Under the pieces are notes generated by a model that was not told the origin of the DNA, did not search any database, and saw only the letters and a list, made by a program, of their open reading frames with translations. Positions 9,639 to 18,445 of a stretch of 64,000 nucleotides of DNA are shown here, piece after piece. Location: assembly GCF_026339875.1 (NCBI RefSeq), contig NZ_JAPEPZ010000001.1:3100001-3164000 (forward strand), given 5' to 3'. Position numbers and translations under genes: made by a program. This stretch comes from Streptomyces sp. NBC_01571 (GTDB lineage: Bacteria > Actinomycetota > Actinomycetes > Streptomycetales > Streptomycetaceae). Each line of letters begins with the position of its first letter. Position 1 is the first letter of the stretch.

Positions 9639-10544
9639 GTGATCGTGGTGTCCGAAGAGGTGCGGGAGGCGCTCGACACGCGCCGGCCGGTGGTGGCCCT
9701 GGAGTCGACGATCATCGCGCACGGGCTGCCGCGTCCGCGCAATCTGCAGGTCGCGCTGGAACTGGAGGACGTCGTACGGCGGGAGGGTGCCGTACCCGCG
9801 ACGATCGCCGTGCTGGACGGGCGTCCTCATGTCGGACTGGACAAGGAGCAGTTGGAACGGGTCGCGAACGAGGACGGCATCCGCAAGCTCGGGCACCGCG
9901 ATCTGCCGCTCGCGGTGGCGACGGGCGCGAGCGGGGCGACGACCGTGTCCGCGACGGCGCTGCTGGCCGCCCTCGCGGGCGTACGGGTGTTCGCGACGGG
10001 CGGGCTCGGCGGTGTGCACCGGGAGTGGACGACGACGCAGGACGAGTCGGCCGACCTGGGCCTGCTGGCGCGTACCCGGATCACGGTCGTGTGCGCGGGC
10101 GTGAAGTCGATCCTCGACGTGCCGGCGACCTTGCAGCGCCTGGAGACGCTGGGTGTCGCGGTGGCCGGGTACGGCACCGGTCACTTCCCCGGCTTCTATC
10201 TGTCCGACTCAGGTCATCCCGTGGACTGGACGCTGGATTCTCCCGGTCAGGTGGCGGATGTCATGCGCGCGCAGGACGCGCTGGACGGCCCGGCATCGGC
10301 GCTGATCGTCGCGAACCCCGTCCCCGAGGAGGAGCAGCTCGATCCGGGGCTCCACGCGCGCGTGCTCGCCGACGCGCTGCGCGCGTGCGAGGCCGAGGGC
10401 GTGACCGGGCAGGCCGTGACGCCGTTCCTGCTCGACCACCTGGTGCGGCACACCGACGGCGCGTCGCTCAGCGCCAATCTGGCGGCGGTGCGGGGCAACG
10501 TACGACTCGCGGGACGGATCGCGGCGGCCTGGGCGGGGGCATGA
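9639..10544 (+). CDS. psuG: Pseudouridine-5'-phosphate glycosidase
   Basis: A 301-residue enzyme that reversibly splits pseudouridine 5'-phosphate into uracil and ribose 5-phosphate, letting the cell degrade pseudouridine from RNA turnover. Family blocks are ALESTIIAHGLPRPRN, the GASGATTVSATALLA helix, VFATGGLGGVHR, the CAGVKSILD segment with the catalytic lysine, and YGTGHFPGFYLSDSG. GTG 9639 has AGGAGG 7 bases upstream. Its stop codon overlaps the start of the PfkB kinase gene (ATGA), so the two are translationally coupled. The last 36 bases of the gene are the first unit of a tandem repeat that continues into the kinase gene. Confidence 0.95.
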   Translation: MIVVSEEVREALDTRRPVVALESTIIAHGLPRPRNLQVALELEDVVRREGAVPATIAVLDGRPHVGLDKEQLERVANEDGIRKLGHRDLPLAVATGASGATTVSATALLAALAGVRVFATGGLGGVHREWTTTQDESADLGLLARTRITVVCAGVKSILDVPATLQRLETLGVAVAGYGTGHFPGFYLSDSGHPVDWTLDSPGQVADVMRAQDALDGPASALIVANPVPEEEQLDPGLHARVLADALRACEAEGVTGQAVTPFLLDHLVRHTDGASLSANLAAVRGNVRLAGRIAAAWAGA

Positions 10545-10688
10545 GCGGAACGGATCGCGGCGGCCTGGACCCGGACGCGAGCGGGACGGATCACGGCGGC
10601 CTGGACCCGGACGCGAGCGGGACGGATCACGGCGGCCTGGACCCGGACGCGAGCGGGACGGATCACGGCGCCCCGGGCCCGGACGCCG
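10509..10688 (+). repeat. 36-base tandem repeat across the psuG/kinase junction
   Basis: About five units of 36 bases. Unit 1 (10509-10544) is the end of psuG; unit 2 is 10545-10580; units 3 and 4 (10581-10616 and 10617-10652) are identical; unit 5 from 10653 is degraded. In the kinase frame they read as SGTDxGGLDPDA repeats. Confidence 0.92.
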
Positions 10689-11701
10689 ACGGCGCCGACC
10701 GTACCGACCGCGCCAACGAGTCCGGTGCGGCCGGTACGCGGAGAGGTACGCGGCGTGGGGCGGCGCAGGACGCGGGGCCCCACCCGGATGTCGCCCGGGC
10801 GCTGCTCGTCGTCGGTGACGTGATCACGGACGTGGTCGCCCGGCATCGGGGGCCGCTCGCGGCGGGCACCGACACGGCCGCCGCGGTCCGCACCCTGCCC
10901 GGTGGGGCCGGCGCCAACGTCGCCTGCTGGGCGGCTCATCGGGGCTGCCCGGACGTACGACTGCTGGGCCGGGTGGGCGCGGACGCCGCCGCCTGGCACG
11001 AACGCGAGCTGTCGGCCTGCGGTGTACGTCCCCTGCTCGTCGTCGATCCCGAGGCACCGACCGGGACGGTGATCTGTCTGGTGGACCAGGGCGACTCGGC
11101 CGAGCGGACGTTCCTCACGGACAGCGGGGCCTCACTGCGGCTCGATCCCGGCGACTGGTCGTCCACTCTGCTCGACGGTGTCGCGCGACTGCACCTGTCG
11201 GGCTACCTGTTCTTCTCCGAACCGAGCCGGGCGCTGGCCTCGGCGGCCCTGGAATCGGCACGCGCGCGGGGTGTACCGGTCAGTCTGGACCCGGCGTCGG
11301 CGGGCTTCCTCGCGAAGCTGGGCGTGGACCGATTCCTCGCGCTCGCCGAGGACGTCGACCTGTTGCTGCCCAGCCGCGACGAGGCGTGCCTGCTGACCGG
11401 TCTGCCCGATCCGGCGGACGCTGCTGCCGAGTTGAGCCGCCGTATTCCGCTGGTCGTCGCGAAACTGGGCGGCGACGGCGCCCTCGTGGCCCGCTCGGGC
11501 ACCGTACTGGCGCACGTTCCGGCGGCGCCCGCGACGGCCCGGGACACCACGGGCGCCGGTGACGCGTTCACCGGCGCGTTCCTCGCCGCCCTGCTCGCGG
11601 GCGCCGAACCCGAGGCGGCGGCGGTGGAGGGATGCGGGGCGGGAGCGATGGCGGTGGAACGGGTCGGAGGAAGGCCGGAAGCGGCGCCCCCGGCCCGGTA
11701 G
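10541..11701 (+). CDS. PfkB-family sugar kinase, probable pseudouridine kinase
   Basis: A 386-residue ribokinase-family kinase. The core begins near residue 85 (VARALLVVGDVITD), includes the GGAGANVACWAAHRG signature, and ends with ARDTTGAGDAFTGAF, with the catalytic aspartate in GAGD at about residue 341. Coupling to psuG by an ATGA overlap argues that it phosphorylates pseudouridine to the PsuG substrate, as PsuK does; this is inference from context. Residues 2-84 are a low-complexity Gly/Asp/Thr/Arg extension made mainly of 12-residue repeats. The translational start could be the coupled ATG as given; no later ATG or GTG with a binding site was seen before the core. Confidence 0.88.
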   Translation: MSGTDRGGLDPDASGTDHGGLDPDASGTDHGGLDPDASGTDHGAPGPDADGADRTDRANESGAAGTRRGTRRGAAQDAGPHPDVARALLVVGDVITDVVARHRGPLAAGTDTAAAVRTLPGGAGANVACWAAHRGCPDVRLLGRVGADAAAWHERELSACGVRPLLVVDPEAPTGTVICLVDQGDSAERTFLTDSGASLRLDPGDWSSTLLDGVARLHLSGYLFFSEPSRALASAALESARARGVPVSLDPASAGFLAKLGVDRFLALAEDVDLLLPSRDEACLLTGLPDPADAAAELSRRIPLVVAKLGGDGALVARSGTVLAHVPAAPATARDTTGAGDAFTGAFLAALLAGAEPEAAAVEGCGAGAMAVERVGGRPEAAPPAR

Positions 11702-11718
11702 TCCCTCACCCGCGCCGT

Positions 11719-12510
11719 CTACTTGCGCCCCCAGGCCGAGATCATGGGCGCCGTCGCCAGATCCATCGAGCCGGTGGCCACGTTGGCCAGGTGACGCTCG
11801 ATGTCCTCTGGAGTGGCGAGGCCCGCGGTGACGAGCTGCCGGCCGATCTGCCGGACCGTCGCGGTCTCGAGGGCGGCGCAGGCGGGTGAGGTGACGGGGA
11901 AGTACGCGTCGGCCTCCACCTCCCGCAGCCCCGCCTCACGCAGCAGGCGCGGGAGTTTGCGGCCGTAGGCGAGGTCGGCGCCGCGCTCGGCGAGCAGCTT
12001 GCGGAAGCCCTGGCGCAGCCGGTTGGCGAGTTGTTGCTCGGGGCCGTGCTCGTCGGGACAGGGCAGGGGCTGCAGCGCCGGGTCCGCGTCCTCGACGAGA
12101 AGCCGGCCGCCGGGCCGCAGCGCCTTGATCATCGACCGCAACGCCTGCTCCCTGTCCGGCACATGGACCAGCACGAGCCGTGCGTGCACGAGGTCGAAGC
12201 CCTCCCCCGGGGGTTCCTCCGCGGCCACGTCGTGCACCCGGACCTCGACCGGCGTTCGGGCCGCCGAGACCGCCCAGGACGTGTCGATGTCGGTCGCGAC
12301 GATCTTTCCGGTCGGGCCGACCTTCTTGGCGAGCCAGGACGCCACCGACGTGCCGCCCGCGCCGACCTCCCAGCAGCGCCAGCCGGGCCCGATGCCGAGG
12401 CGCTCGATGTGCCGGAACGTCGTGGGGTCGAAGAGGGTGGCGAAGGCCTCGAAGCGCTGTCCCGCCTCGGTCTGCTGGTTGTCGAGGAGATACTCGTCGG
12501 TTCGCGTCAT
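11719..12510 (-). CDS. Class I SAM-dependent methyltransferase
   Basis: A 263-residue protein with the Rossmann-type methyltransferase core: motif I CWEVGAGGTSVASWLAKKVG, the acidic end of strand 2 in IVATDID, motif IV FDLVHARLVLVHVPD and the post-motif ALRPGGRLLVEDADP. The N-terminus MTRTDEYLLDNQQTEAGQRF is typical of a widespread actinobacterial small-molecule methyltransferase group; the substrate is unknown. ATG 12510 is chosen from this conserved start. It is convergent with the kinase gene (17 bases) and divergent from corA. Confidence 0.9.
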   Translation of the reverse strand: MTRTDEYLLDNQQTEAGQRFEAFATLFDPTTFRHIERLGIGPGWRCWEVGAGGTSVASWLAKKVGPTGKIVATDIDTSWAVSAARTPVEVRVHDVAAEEPPGEGFDLVHARLVLVHVPDREQALRSMIKALRPGGRLLVEDADPALQPLPCPDEHGPEQQLANRLRQGFRKLLAERGADLAYGRKLPRLLREAGLREVEADAYFPVTSPACAALETATVRQIGRQLVTAGLATPEDIERHLANVATGSMDLATAPMISAWGRK

Positions 12511-12685
12511 GCAGGGATCATCCCAGTTGACCCCCTTGTCCGGAATCGACGACGCTTCCCGATCCCTCGGAAGCGAAGCGGAGGATTCCGTTCCCACAGG
12601 CTTTCCCGGAGATCGAACGTGCCTGGCAGACTGGCGGGCGAAGGCGCGGAATGCGGCGCGGGAAGATCCACGCAAGGGGGTCCTG

Positions 12686-13813
12686 ATGTCCATGGCTGGG
12701 AATCTGCGGAAGGTCACGAGCCTCGGCGGGGTCGGCGGCCTGCGCAAGGTGGCGCGACTGGCCAGGCGGCGCGTCCGCGTCGACCTGAGTCACCCCGCCC
12801 GGTCCCCGCTGGGCTCCGCCGTGGTCAACTGCGTGGCCTACCGGGACGGCGTCAGGGTTCCGGGCGGCCGTGATCTGGTCGACACCGTGGAGCGCATCCG
12901 CAAGAGCGACGAGGGCTTCGTCTGGCTCGGACTGCACGAGCCGACCGACCGGGAGTTCGCCGGCATCGCCGACCTCTTCGACCTGCACCCGCTGGCCGTC
13001 GAGGACGCGGTGGAGGCCCATCAGCGCCCGAAGCTGGAGCGGTACGGCGAGACGCTGTTCGCGGTGTTCAAGACGGTCTGTTACGTCGAGCACAAAGAAC
13101 TGACGGCGACGAGTGAGGTGGTACACACCGGCGAGATCATGGTCTTCGTCGGTTCCGACTTCGTGATCACCGTGCGGCACGGACGGCACGGCTCGCTGGG
13201 CCCGCTGCGCGAGGAGCTGGAGGCCGACCATCGCCAGCTCGCCAAGGGGCCGGCCGCCGTCCTGCACGCGATCGCGGACCACGTGGTCGACGACTACGTC
13301 CATGTCACGGACTCGGTTCAGGAGGACATCGACGCGGTCGAGGCCGATGTGTTCGCCGAGAACGGCGCACGGGCCGACGCGGGCCGCATCTACCAGCTCA
13401 AGCGTGAACTCCTGGAGCTGAAGCGTGCCGTGGTCCCGCTCGCCCGCCCCGTCCAGCAGCTCGCCACCCGGCCGATCCGTGTGGTCGACCCCGAGATACA
13501 GGCGTACTTCCGGGACGTCTCCGACCATCTGATCAGGGTCACCGAGCAGATTGCCTCGTTCGACGAACTGCTCAACTCGATCCTGCAGGCGCATCTGGCA
13601 CAGGTCACCGTGGCGCAGAACGAGGACATGCGGAAAATCACGGCGTGGGCGGCGGTCATCGCCGTTCCGACGATGGTCTGCGGTGTGTACGGCATGAACT
13701 TCGACAACATGCCGGAGCTGCACTGGCGGTTCGGCTACCCCATCGTCATAGGCGTGATCACCGTGGGTTGCCTGGTCCTGTACCGGGGGTTCCGGCGCAA
13801 CGGCTGGCTCTGA
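12686..13813 (+). CDS. corA: CorA-family magnesium/divalent cation transporter
   Basis: A 375-residue channel subunit of the CorA family. The cytosolic funnel domain is followed by two C-terminal membrane helices; the loop between them carries the diagnostic YGMNFDNMPEL, with G-M-N at residues 336-338, and a basic tail RGFRRNGWL. CorA forms homopentamers that import Mg2+ (also Co2+ and Ni2+) down the membrane potential. The basic N-terminal stretch RKVARLARRRVRV is common in actinobacterial members. ATG 12686 has AAGGGGG 6 bases upstream; ATG 12692 is a second possibility. A bidirectional hairpin follows. Confidence 0.93.
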   Translation: MSMAGNLRKVTSLGGVGGLRKVARLARRRVRVDLSHPARSPLGSAVVNCVAYRDGVRVPGGRDLVDTVERIRKSDEGFVWLGLHEPTDREFAGIADLFDLHPLAVEDAVEAHQRPKLERYGETLFAVFKTVCYVEHKELTATSEVVHTGEIMVFVGSDFVITVRHGRHGSLGPLREELEADHRQLAKGPAAVLHAIADHVVDDYVHVTDSVQEDIDAVEADVFAENGARADAGRIYQLKRELLELKRAVVPLARPVQQLATRPIRVVDPEIQAYFRDVSDHLIRVTEQIASFDELLNSILQAHLAQVTVAQNEDMRKITAWAAVIAVPTMVCGVYGMNFDNMPELHWRFGYPIVIGVITVGCLVLYRGFRRNGWL

Positions 13814-13815
13814 CG

Positions 13816-13852
13816 CGCTTCTCGCCCGGTACGGCCGACCGGACGAGAAGCG
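13816..13852. terminator. Bidirectional terminator between corA and the CBS gene
   Basis: Stem of 9 bp (13816-13824 with 13844-13852) plus 5 more inner bp after one mismatch, with a 7-base loop, placed between convergent genes. Confidence 0.8.
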
Positions 13853-13873
13853 TGACGGGAAGACTCCGTGCGG

Positions 13874-14302
13874 TCAGCGGGTCATGCTCGACGCGTAGAC
13901 GCTCTCGACCCAGCCCGCCAACTGATCGTCCGACAGGTGCTGGGCAAGATCGGCTTCGCTGATCATGCCGACCAGGCGTTTGTTCTCGATCACGGGAAGC
14001 CGGCGGATCTGGTGTCCCTTCATCTCCTGGAGCACCTCGCCGACGTCAGCCTCCGACTCGATCCAGCGCGGGGTGCCCTGGGCCATCTCGCCCGCGGTGA
14101 TCTGGGCCGGATCGTGACCCATGGCCACACAGCCGACGACGATGTCGCGGTCCGTGAGGATGCCGCAGAGCCGTTCGTTCTCGTCACTGATGGGCAGCGC
14201 GCCCACGTTCAGTTCGCGCATCAGCTGAGAGGCGCGGTCAAGGGTCTCGTGGGCGGGGATCCACTGGGCACCACGGTGCATGATGTCTCCGGCAGTGGTC
14301 AT
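13874..14302 (-). CDS. Two-CBS-domain protein
   Basis: A 142-residue protein made of a pair of CBS motifs (a Bateman module). The first spans about residues 8-65 (IMHRGAQWIPAHETLDRASQLM to GILTDRDIVV) and the second about 72-128 (GTPRWIESEADVGEVLQEMKGHQIRRLPVIENKRLVGMIS). Such modules bind adenosine nucleotides and regulate partners; no catalytic domain is attached and the partner is unknown. Stand-alone CBS proteins are common in Streptomyces and are linked to development or stress. ATG 14302 follows GGGAGGT. Confidence 0.9.
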   Translation of the reverse strand: MTTAGDIMHRGAQWIPAHETLDRASQLMRELNVGALPISDENERLCGILTDRDIVVGCVAMGHDPAQITAGEMAQGTPRWIESEADVGEVLQEMKGHQIRRLPVIENKRLVGMISEADLAQHLSDDQLAGWVESVYASSMTR

Positions 14303-14484
14303 GAAGTACCTCCCGGTGCCGGACGGCCGGCGCGGCGCGGAACACACCGCTAGTCCCGGCGCCCTCATTCTTGCCGCGTCCCGGGGGATGTGCACCCGGA
14401 AGTCCTTGCCAGGAGGGTCGGCACACACGATCGCCGGGGGTGGGCGAACGAACCGGCGCCGTCAGGGCGCTGCGGTCCGTGCCG

Positions 14485-15117
14485 TCAGCCGTTCCAGGCC
14501 GGGTGGCGCGGATCGTCCGCGCGGACCAGCACATCGGCCACGGTGCCCGGGGCCACTTCCGTCTCGTAACGCCGGAAGGCGGGGAGGGTCCAGTGCTCGG
14601 GCTCCGGCGTACGGCGGCTCAGAGCGCCCGGGGAGAGGAGGACATGGACGCTCAGGTCGAACGGGAACCAGTGCCGCAGCAGGAAGGGGCCATGGAACAG
14701 GAGCAGCCCGCCGGGCGGGAGTTGGACGTAGGCGCTGCGGGTGGCGCGGTCGGTGGCCGGGTCCCAGAGGTCGGGCAGGACGCGGCCGTTCCCGCCGGGG
14801 TCGAGGGGACCGAAGACCTCGCGCCACAGAGCGCCGGTGTCGAACCAGCCGTCGTAGTAGGCGTCGACGTCCTCGTGACCGTATTCGAACCGGAGGGACG
14901 CGGGCCGCATGAAGTCCTGGGCGCCGACGACGAGCGAGGACCGGCCGCGTATCCGCAGCGCCTCCGAGACACGGTGCGCGAGCTCGCCGGGGCGGGCGGC
15001 CGGCGCTCCGTCGAAGGCGATCCGCGGCCAGGGGCTGCCGTCGTCGGGCTTCAGGTCGAGCAGGCGCTCGGCGAGGAGGTCGCCGAGCCGTTCCCAGGTG
15101 ATCGCTTCGAGTCGCAC
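14485..15117 (-). CDS. Uridine kinase-like protein with degenerate P-loop
   Basis: A 210-residue member of a Streptomyces group usually labelled uridine kinase or P-loop NTPase. The fold cues of the nucleoside-kinase family are present: RIAFDGAPAARPGELA where Walker A should be, RGRSSLVVGAQDFMRPAS, YYDGWFDTGALWREVF and a hydrophobic strand LLLFHGPFLL. The expected GxxxxGK(S/T) is absent, since the lysine position falls in PAARPGEL. I therefore doubt ATP-dependent uridine phosphorylation. GTG 15117 is the only sensible in-frame start. It is divergent from the DUF2293 gene (151 bases). Confidence 0.8.
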   Translation of the reverse strand: MRLEAITWERLGDLLAERLLDLKPDDGSPWPRIAFDGAPAARPGELAHRVSEALRIRGRSSLVVGAQDFMRPASLRFEYGHEDVDAYYDGWFDTGALWREVFGPLDPGGNGRVLPDLWDPATDRATRSAYVQLPPGGLLLFHGPFLLRHWFPFDLSVHVLLSPGALSRRTPEPEHWTLPAFRRYETEVAPGTVADVLVRADDPRHPAWNG

Positions 15118-15268
15118 AGGCCCATGATGCCGCGCCCGGGCATCGCGCTCGCGGTCCCGGGGAGGCGGACGGGAAGGCGGGAGCGGGGCCGGCCCGTGGT
15201 CGAGGGCCCGCGGGAGAGACGGCAGGCGGTGGCGTGGGTCCCGGGCCGGGCAGGGGAATGAACTGTAT

Positions 15269-15964
15269 ATGGCACCGATCGCGACTCCTCCGTCCCGCGG
15301 CGGACTTCTCGTCATCCAGCCGCTCAGGAAACGGCACTGTGCCGAGTGCCGGACCGGACCGCTGACCCTGTTGGTGCTGGAGGAGGGATTGCCGCGCTGC
15401 GTGGACTGCGCTGACCTGGGGCATCTGGTGTTCCTGCCGCGCGGCGACACGGCGCTGACGCGGAGATCGCGGGAAGGCAGTGCCCTGTCGGCGGTGGTGG
15501 TGCGGTTCAACCGGCGGCAGGGCCGGTACGAGCGGCAGGGCGTCCTTGTCGAGGAGACGGCGCTCGCCCGGGCCGAGGAGTGGTGCCTGGAGGACGCGGA
15601 GGCGCGGCGGCGGCGCCGTGCGCGGGACGCGAGACGCCGGGAGGCCGAGGACCAGCGGTTCACGGACGCGTTCGGGTGGGAGATACGCCGGCTGTTCCCC
15701 GGCTGTCCGGCCGAACGGGCGCGGGAGATCGCCACGCACGCGTCGGTGCGCGGGAGCGGACGGGTGGGGCGCAGTGCGGCGGGCCGTGCGCTGTCCGAGG
15801 GCGCGGTGGCCTCGGCGGTCCGTGCGTCCGTACGGCACGTGGACACGCCGTACGACCAGCTGCTGATGAGCGGCGTGCCGCGGCACGAGGCACGTCGGCG
15901 GATCGCGCCCACCGTGGAGGCGCGGCTCCAGGGGTGGCGCGAGGAGCTCACGGCAGGCGCGTGA
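15269..15964 (+). CDS. DUF2293 protein with zinc-knuckle N-terminus
   Basis: A 231-residue conserved actinobacterial protein of unknown function. Two CxxC pairs (C24/C27 and C44/C47) probably bind zinc. A strongly basic helix (EDAEARRRRRARDARRREAED) links to the C-terminal DUF2293 region, around DAFGWEIRRLFPGCP to YDQLLMSGVPRHEARRRI. The basic helix and zinc knuckle suggest nucleic-acid binding, which is inference only. ATG 15269 is the family start (MAPIATP). No partner is obvious nearby. Confidence 0.86.
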   Translation: MAPIATPPSRGGLLVIQPLRKRHCAECRTGPLTLLVLEEGLPRCVDCADLGHLVFLPRGDTALTRRSREGSALSAVVVRFNRRQGRYERQGVLVEETALARAEEWCLEDAEARRRRRARDARRREAEDQRFTDAFGWEIRRLFPGCPAERAREIATHASVRGSGRVGRSAAGRALSEGAVASAVRASVRHVDTPYDQLLMSGVPRHEARRRIAPTVEARLQGWREELTAGA

Positions 15965-16146
15965 CGGTGGCCTTCCCCGCGTGCCCCGCCGTGTGCGCGG
16001 GACGGCGGTGACTCGCTCCTGGACGCTCGCGCATGCGTCCGGGCAGCTCGGCCATGGCCGGGGTCACCGCCACGGATTTCACTTGTGGGGACGGGAGGCG
16101 CCATGCAGGATCTTTGGCTTCGGGGAACGACGACGCGGGGGTTGTC

Positions 16147-16626
16147 ATGATCGATGGGCCTTATCTCGTACTGACGGTGCTGGGGGTGCTCGGCTGCGGG
16201 CTGGTGGCAGGGGTGTTCTACGGGTTCTCGGCCTTCGTGATGCGGGGGCTGGCCGAGCTGCCGCCCGCCCAGGGCGTGGCGGCGATGAACGCGATCAACA
16301 CGGCCGCGGTCCGCCCGGCGTTCATGCTGCTGTTCGTCGGGTCGGCCGGGCTGTGCGCCGTGCTCGGCGTGGTCACTTTCGTGCTGCTGCCCGAGGACGG
16401 AACGGTGGAGCTGTTGCTCGGCAGCGCTCTGTATCTGTTCGGGTCGTTCGGGGTGACGGTGGTCGCGAACGTCCCGCGCAACGACGCGCTCCTGAGGGTG
16501 GACCCGGGCAGCCCGGAGACCGCCGTGCACTGGCGCTCGTACGTGCGCGGGTGGACGAGATGGAACCACGTCCGCACGGTCGCGTCGGCCGCCGCGGCGA
16601 TCTCGTACACGCTGGCTCTCACCTGA
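16147..16626 (+). CDS. DUF1772 (anthrone oxygenase-like) membrane protein
   Basis: A 160-residue protein with four hydrophobic helices and the DUF1772 features: GVFYGFSAFVMRGLAELP near the N-terminus, MNAINTAAVRPAFM, NVPRNDAL in the third loop and WNHVRTVASAAAAISYTLAL at the end. Relatives include anthrone oxygenases of polyketide pathways, but most bacterial members are uncharacterised. ATG 16147 follows a GGGGG stretch; an upstream ATG at 16033 would add a non-conserved tail. Confidence 0.85.
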   Translation: MIDGPYLVLTVLGVLGCGLVAGVFYGFSAFVMRGLAELPPAQGVAAMNAINTAAVRPAFMLLFVGSAGLCAVLGVVTFVLLPEDGTVELLLGSALYLFGSFGVTVVANVPRNDALLRVDPGSPETAVHWRSYVRGWTRWNHVRTVASAAAAISYTLALT

Positions 16627-16815
16627 GCACGCGGGGGCACCCTCCGCGTGCTCGCGCCGGCTCCCGACCGGGGCGCTCGCAGGCCGTCACCTGAGCGGCA
16701 GGGCCCGGGAAGGCGTCGTATCGTGGCGGGAGAGGGGTGTCGCCCGAACGGCGTGGCCAAGGTGTCCGACGCCCGTGCGGCTCCGTGACGGTATGCGCAC
16801 GCAAGGGGGACGGCC

Positions 16816-18303
16816 ATGGCCGATCCCAAGGGATTCATGACCACTCCGCGCGAGGAGTATCCTCGCCGGCCCGTCGGGGAGCGGGTGCGGGACTGGAACG
16901 AGGTGTACGTCCCGGGTGCGCTGTTGCCGATCATCAGACGCCAGGCCGACCGCTGCATGGACTGCGGAGTCCCCTTCTGCCACGAGGCCTGTCCGCTCGG
17001 CAACCTGATCCCCGAGTGGAACGACCTCGTCTCCCGCGACGACTGGCGTGCGGCGAGCGACCGGCTGCACGCGACGAACAACTTCCCCGAGTTCACCGGC
17101 CGGTTGTGTCCCGCGCCGTGCGAGGCGGGCTGTGTCCTCGCGATCAACCAGCCCGCGGTCACCATCAAGAACGTCGAGGTGGCCATCGCCGACCGTGCCT
17201 GGGCGGACGGCTTCACGCCGCCGAACCCACCGGAGCGGCTCTCCGGGCGGACGGTCGCGGTGGTCGGATCGGGGCCCACCGGGCTGGCGGCGGCCCAGCA
17301 GTTGACCCGGGCCGGTCACACCGTGGCCGTCTATGAGCGTGCCGACCGGATCGGCGGCCTGCTGCGGTACGGCATCCCCGCGTTCAAGATGGAGAAGCGT
17401 CACCTGGAGAGACGGCTCGAGCAGATGCGGGCGGAGGGAACCAAGTTCCGTACCTCGACGACGATCGGCCAGGACCTCACGGCGTCGGAGCTGCGGATGC
17501 GCTACGACGCCGTCGTGCTCGCGACGGGGGCCACGGCCTGGCGCGAACTCGACGTGGAGGGAAGGGAGTTGAGCGGCATCCATCAGGCGATGGAGTATCT
17601 GCCGTTCGCCGACCGGGTGTGCGAGGGCGATCTGGAGGTCTCGCCACTGTCCGCGGCCGGCAAGCACGTCGTCATCGTCGGCGGCGGCGACACGGGAGCG
17701 GACTGTCTGGGGACGGCGGTGCGTGAGGGCGCGGCGTCCGTGACCCAGCTCGACATCTATCCGCAGCCGGAGGAGGAGCGTGACCACGACGTCGAACCGT
17801 GGCCCACGTATCCGAAGATCTACCGGCTATCGCCCGCGCACGAGGAGGCCCGGGACCTGGAGACGGCACCGGCGGCACACGCGGACGCGCGGCTCTTCGC
17901 CGCGTCCACGCTCCACTTCACCGGGGACGCCAGGGGACGGGTGCGCTCGCTGCACCTGGTCGAGGTGGACGCGGGGCGCCGCCCCGTCCCTGGTTCCGGC
18001 CGGACCCTCCCGGCCGACCTCGTGCTGCTCGCCCTCGGTTTCTCGGGCCCGGACCGGCACGACGGTCTGATCGATCAGCTCGGGCTCGCCCTCGACGCGC
18101 GCGGCACGATCACCCGCGACGCGCGTTTCGCGACCAATGTTCCGCGGGTGTATGTCGCCGGGGACGCGGCCCGTGGCCAGTCCCTCATCGTGTGGGCCAT
18201 CGCCGAGGGCCGCGCGGTGGCGGCCGCGGTGGATCGCGCACTGACCGGAATCTCCAGCCTGCCGGCGCCGATCGGCCCGTACGACCGCCCCATGACGGCG
18301 TAG
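16816..18303 (+). CDS. gltD: Glutamate synthase small subunit (stand-alone GltD)
   Basis: A 495-residue FAD- and NADPH-binding subunit that passes electrons to the GltB glutamate synthase chain. N-terminal iron-sulphur cysteines are C47, C50, C55 and C59, with C98, C102 and C106. FAD binding is at AVVGSGPTGLAAAQQ with the RIGGLLRYGIP block; NADPH binding is at VVIVGGGDTGADC; the C-terminal FAD segment is VYVAGDAARGQSLIVWAIAEGR. No gltB lies next to it: the upstream neighbour is DUF1772 and the downstream neighbour is AhpD. It may pair with a distant GltB or donate electrons to another enzyme. ATG 16816 follows AAGGGGGA. Confidence 0.95.
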   Translation: MADPKGFMTTPREEYPRRPVGERVRDWNEVYVPGALLPIIRRQADRCMDCGVPFCHEACPLGNLIPEWNDLVSRDDWRAASDRLHATNNFPEFTGRLCPAPCEAGCVLAINQPAVTIKNVEVAIADRAWADGFTPPNPPERLSGRTVAVVGSGPTGLAAAQQLTRAGHTVAVYERADRIGGLLRYGIPAFKMEKRHLERRLEQMRAEGTKFRTSTTIGQDLTASELRMRYDAVVLATGATAWRELDVEGRELSGIHQAMEYLPFADRVCEGDLEVSPLSAAGKHVVIVGGGDTGADCLGTAVREGAASVTQLDIYPQPEEERDHDVEPWPTYPKIYRLSPAHEEARDLETAPAAHADARLFAASTLHFTGDARGRVRSLHLVEVDAGRRPVPGSGRTLPADLVLLALGFSGPDRHDGLIDQLGLALDARGTITRDARFATNVPRVYVAGDAARGQSLIVWAIAEGRAVAAAVDRALTGISSLPAPIGPYDRPMTA

Positions 18304-18311
18304 GCGACCAG

Positions 18312-18360
18312 CCCGCGACGGCGCGGGTCCGTCCCTACGACAGACCCGCGACGGCGCGGG
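18312..18360 (+). repeat. Degenerate duplication after gltD
   Basis: The 16-mer CCCGCGACGGCGCGGG occurs at 18312-18327 and 18345-18360 and can form a short hairpin each time. The surrounding unit resembles the last 29 bases of gltD. Confidence 0.6.
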
Positions 18361-18445
18361 CGCGTTCGAACGACCCGTCCCGCGACACGCGCGAGGCGCT
18401 CTCCCGGTCTCACCCGGGGTCCCGTCACGGCGCCTGGGCCTCCCC

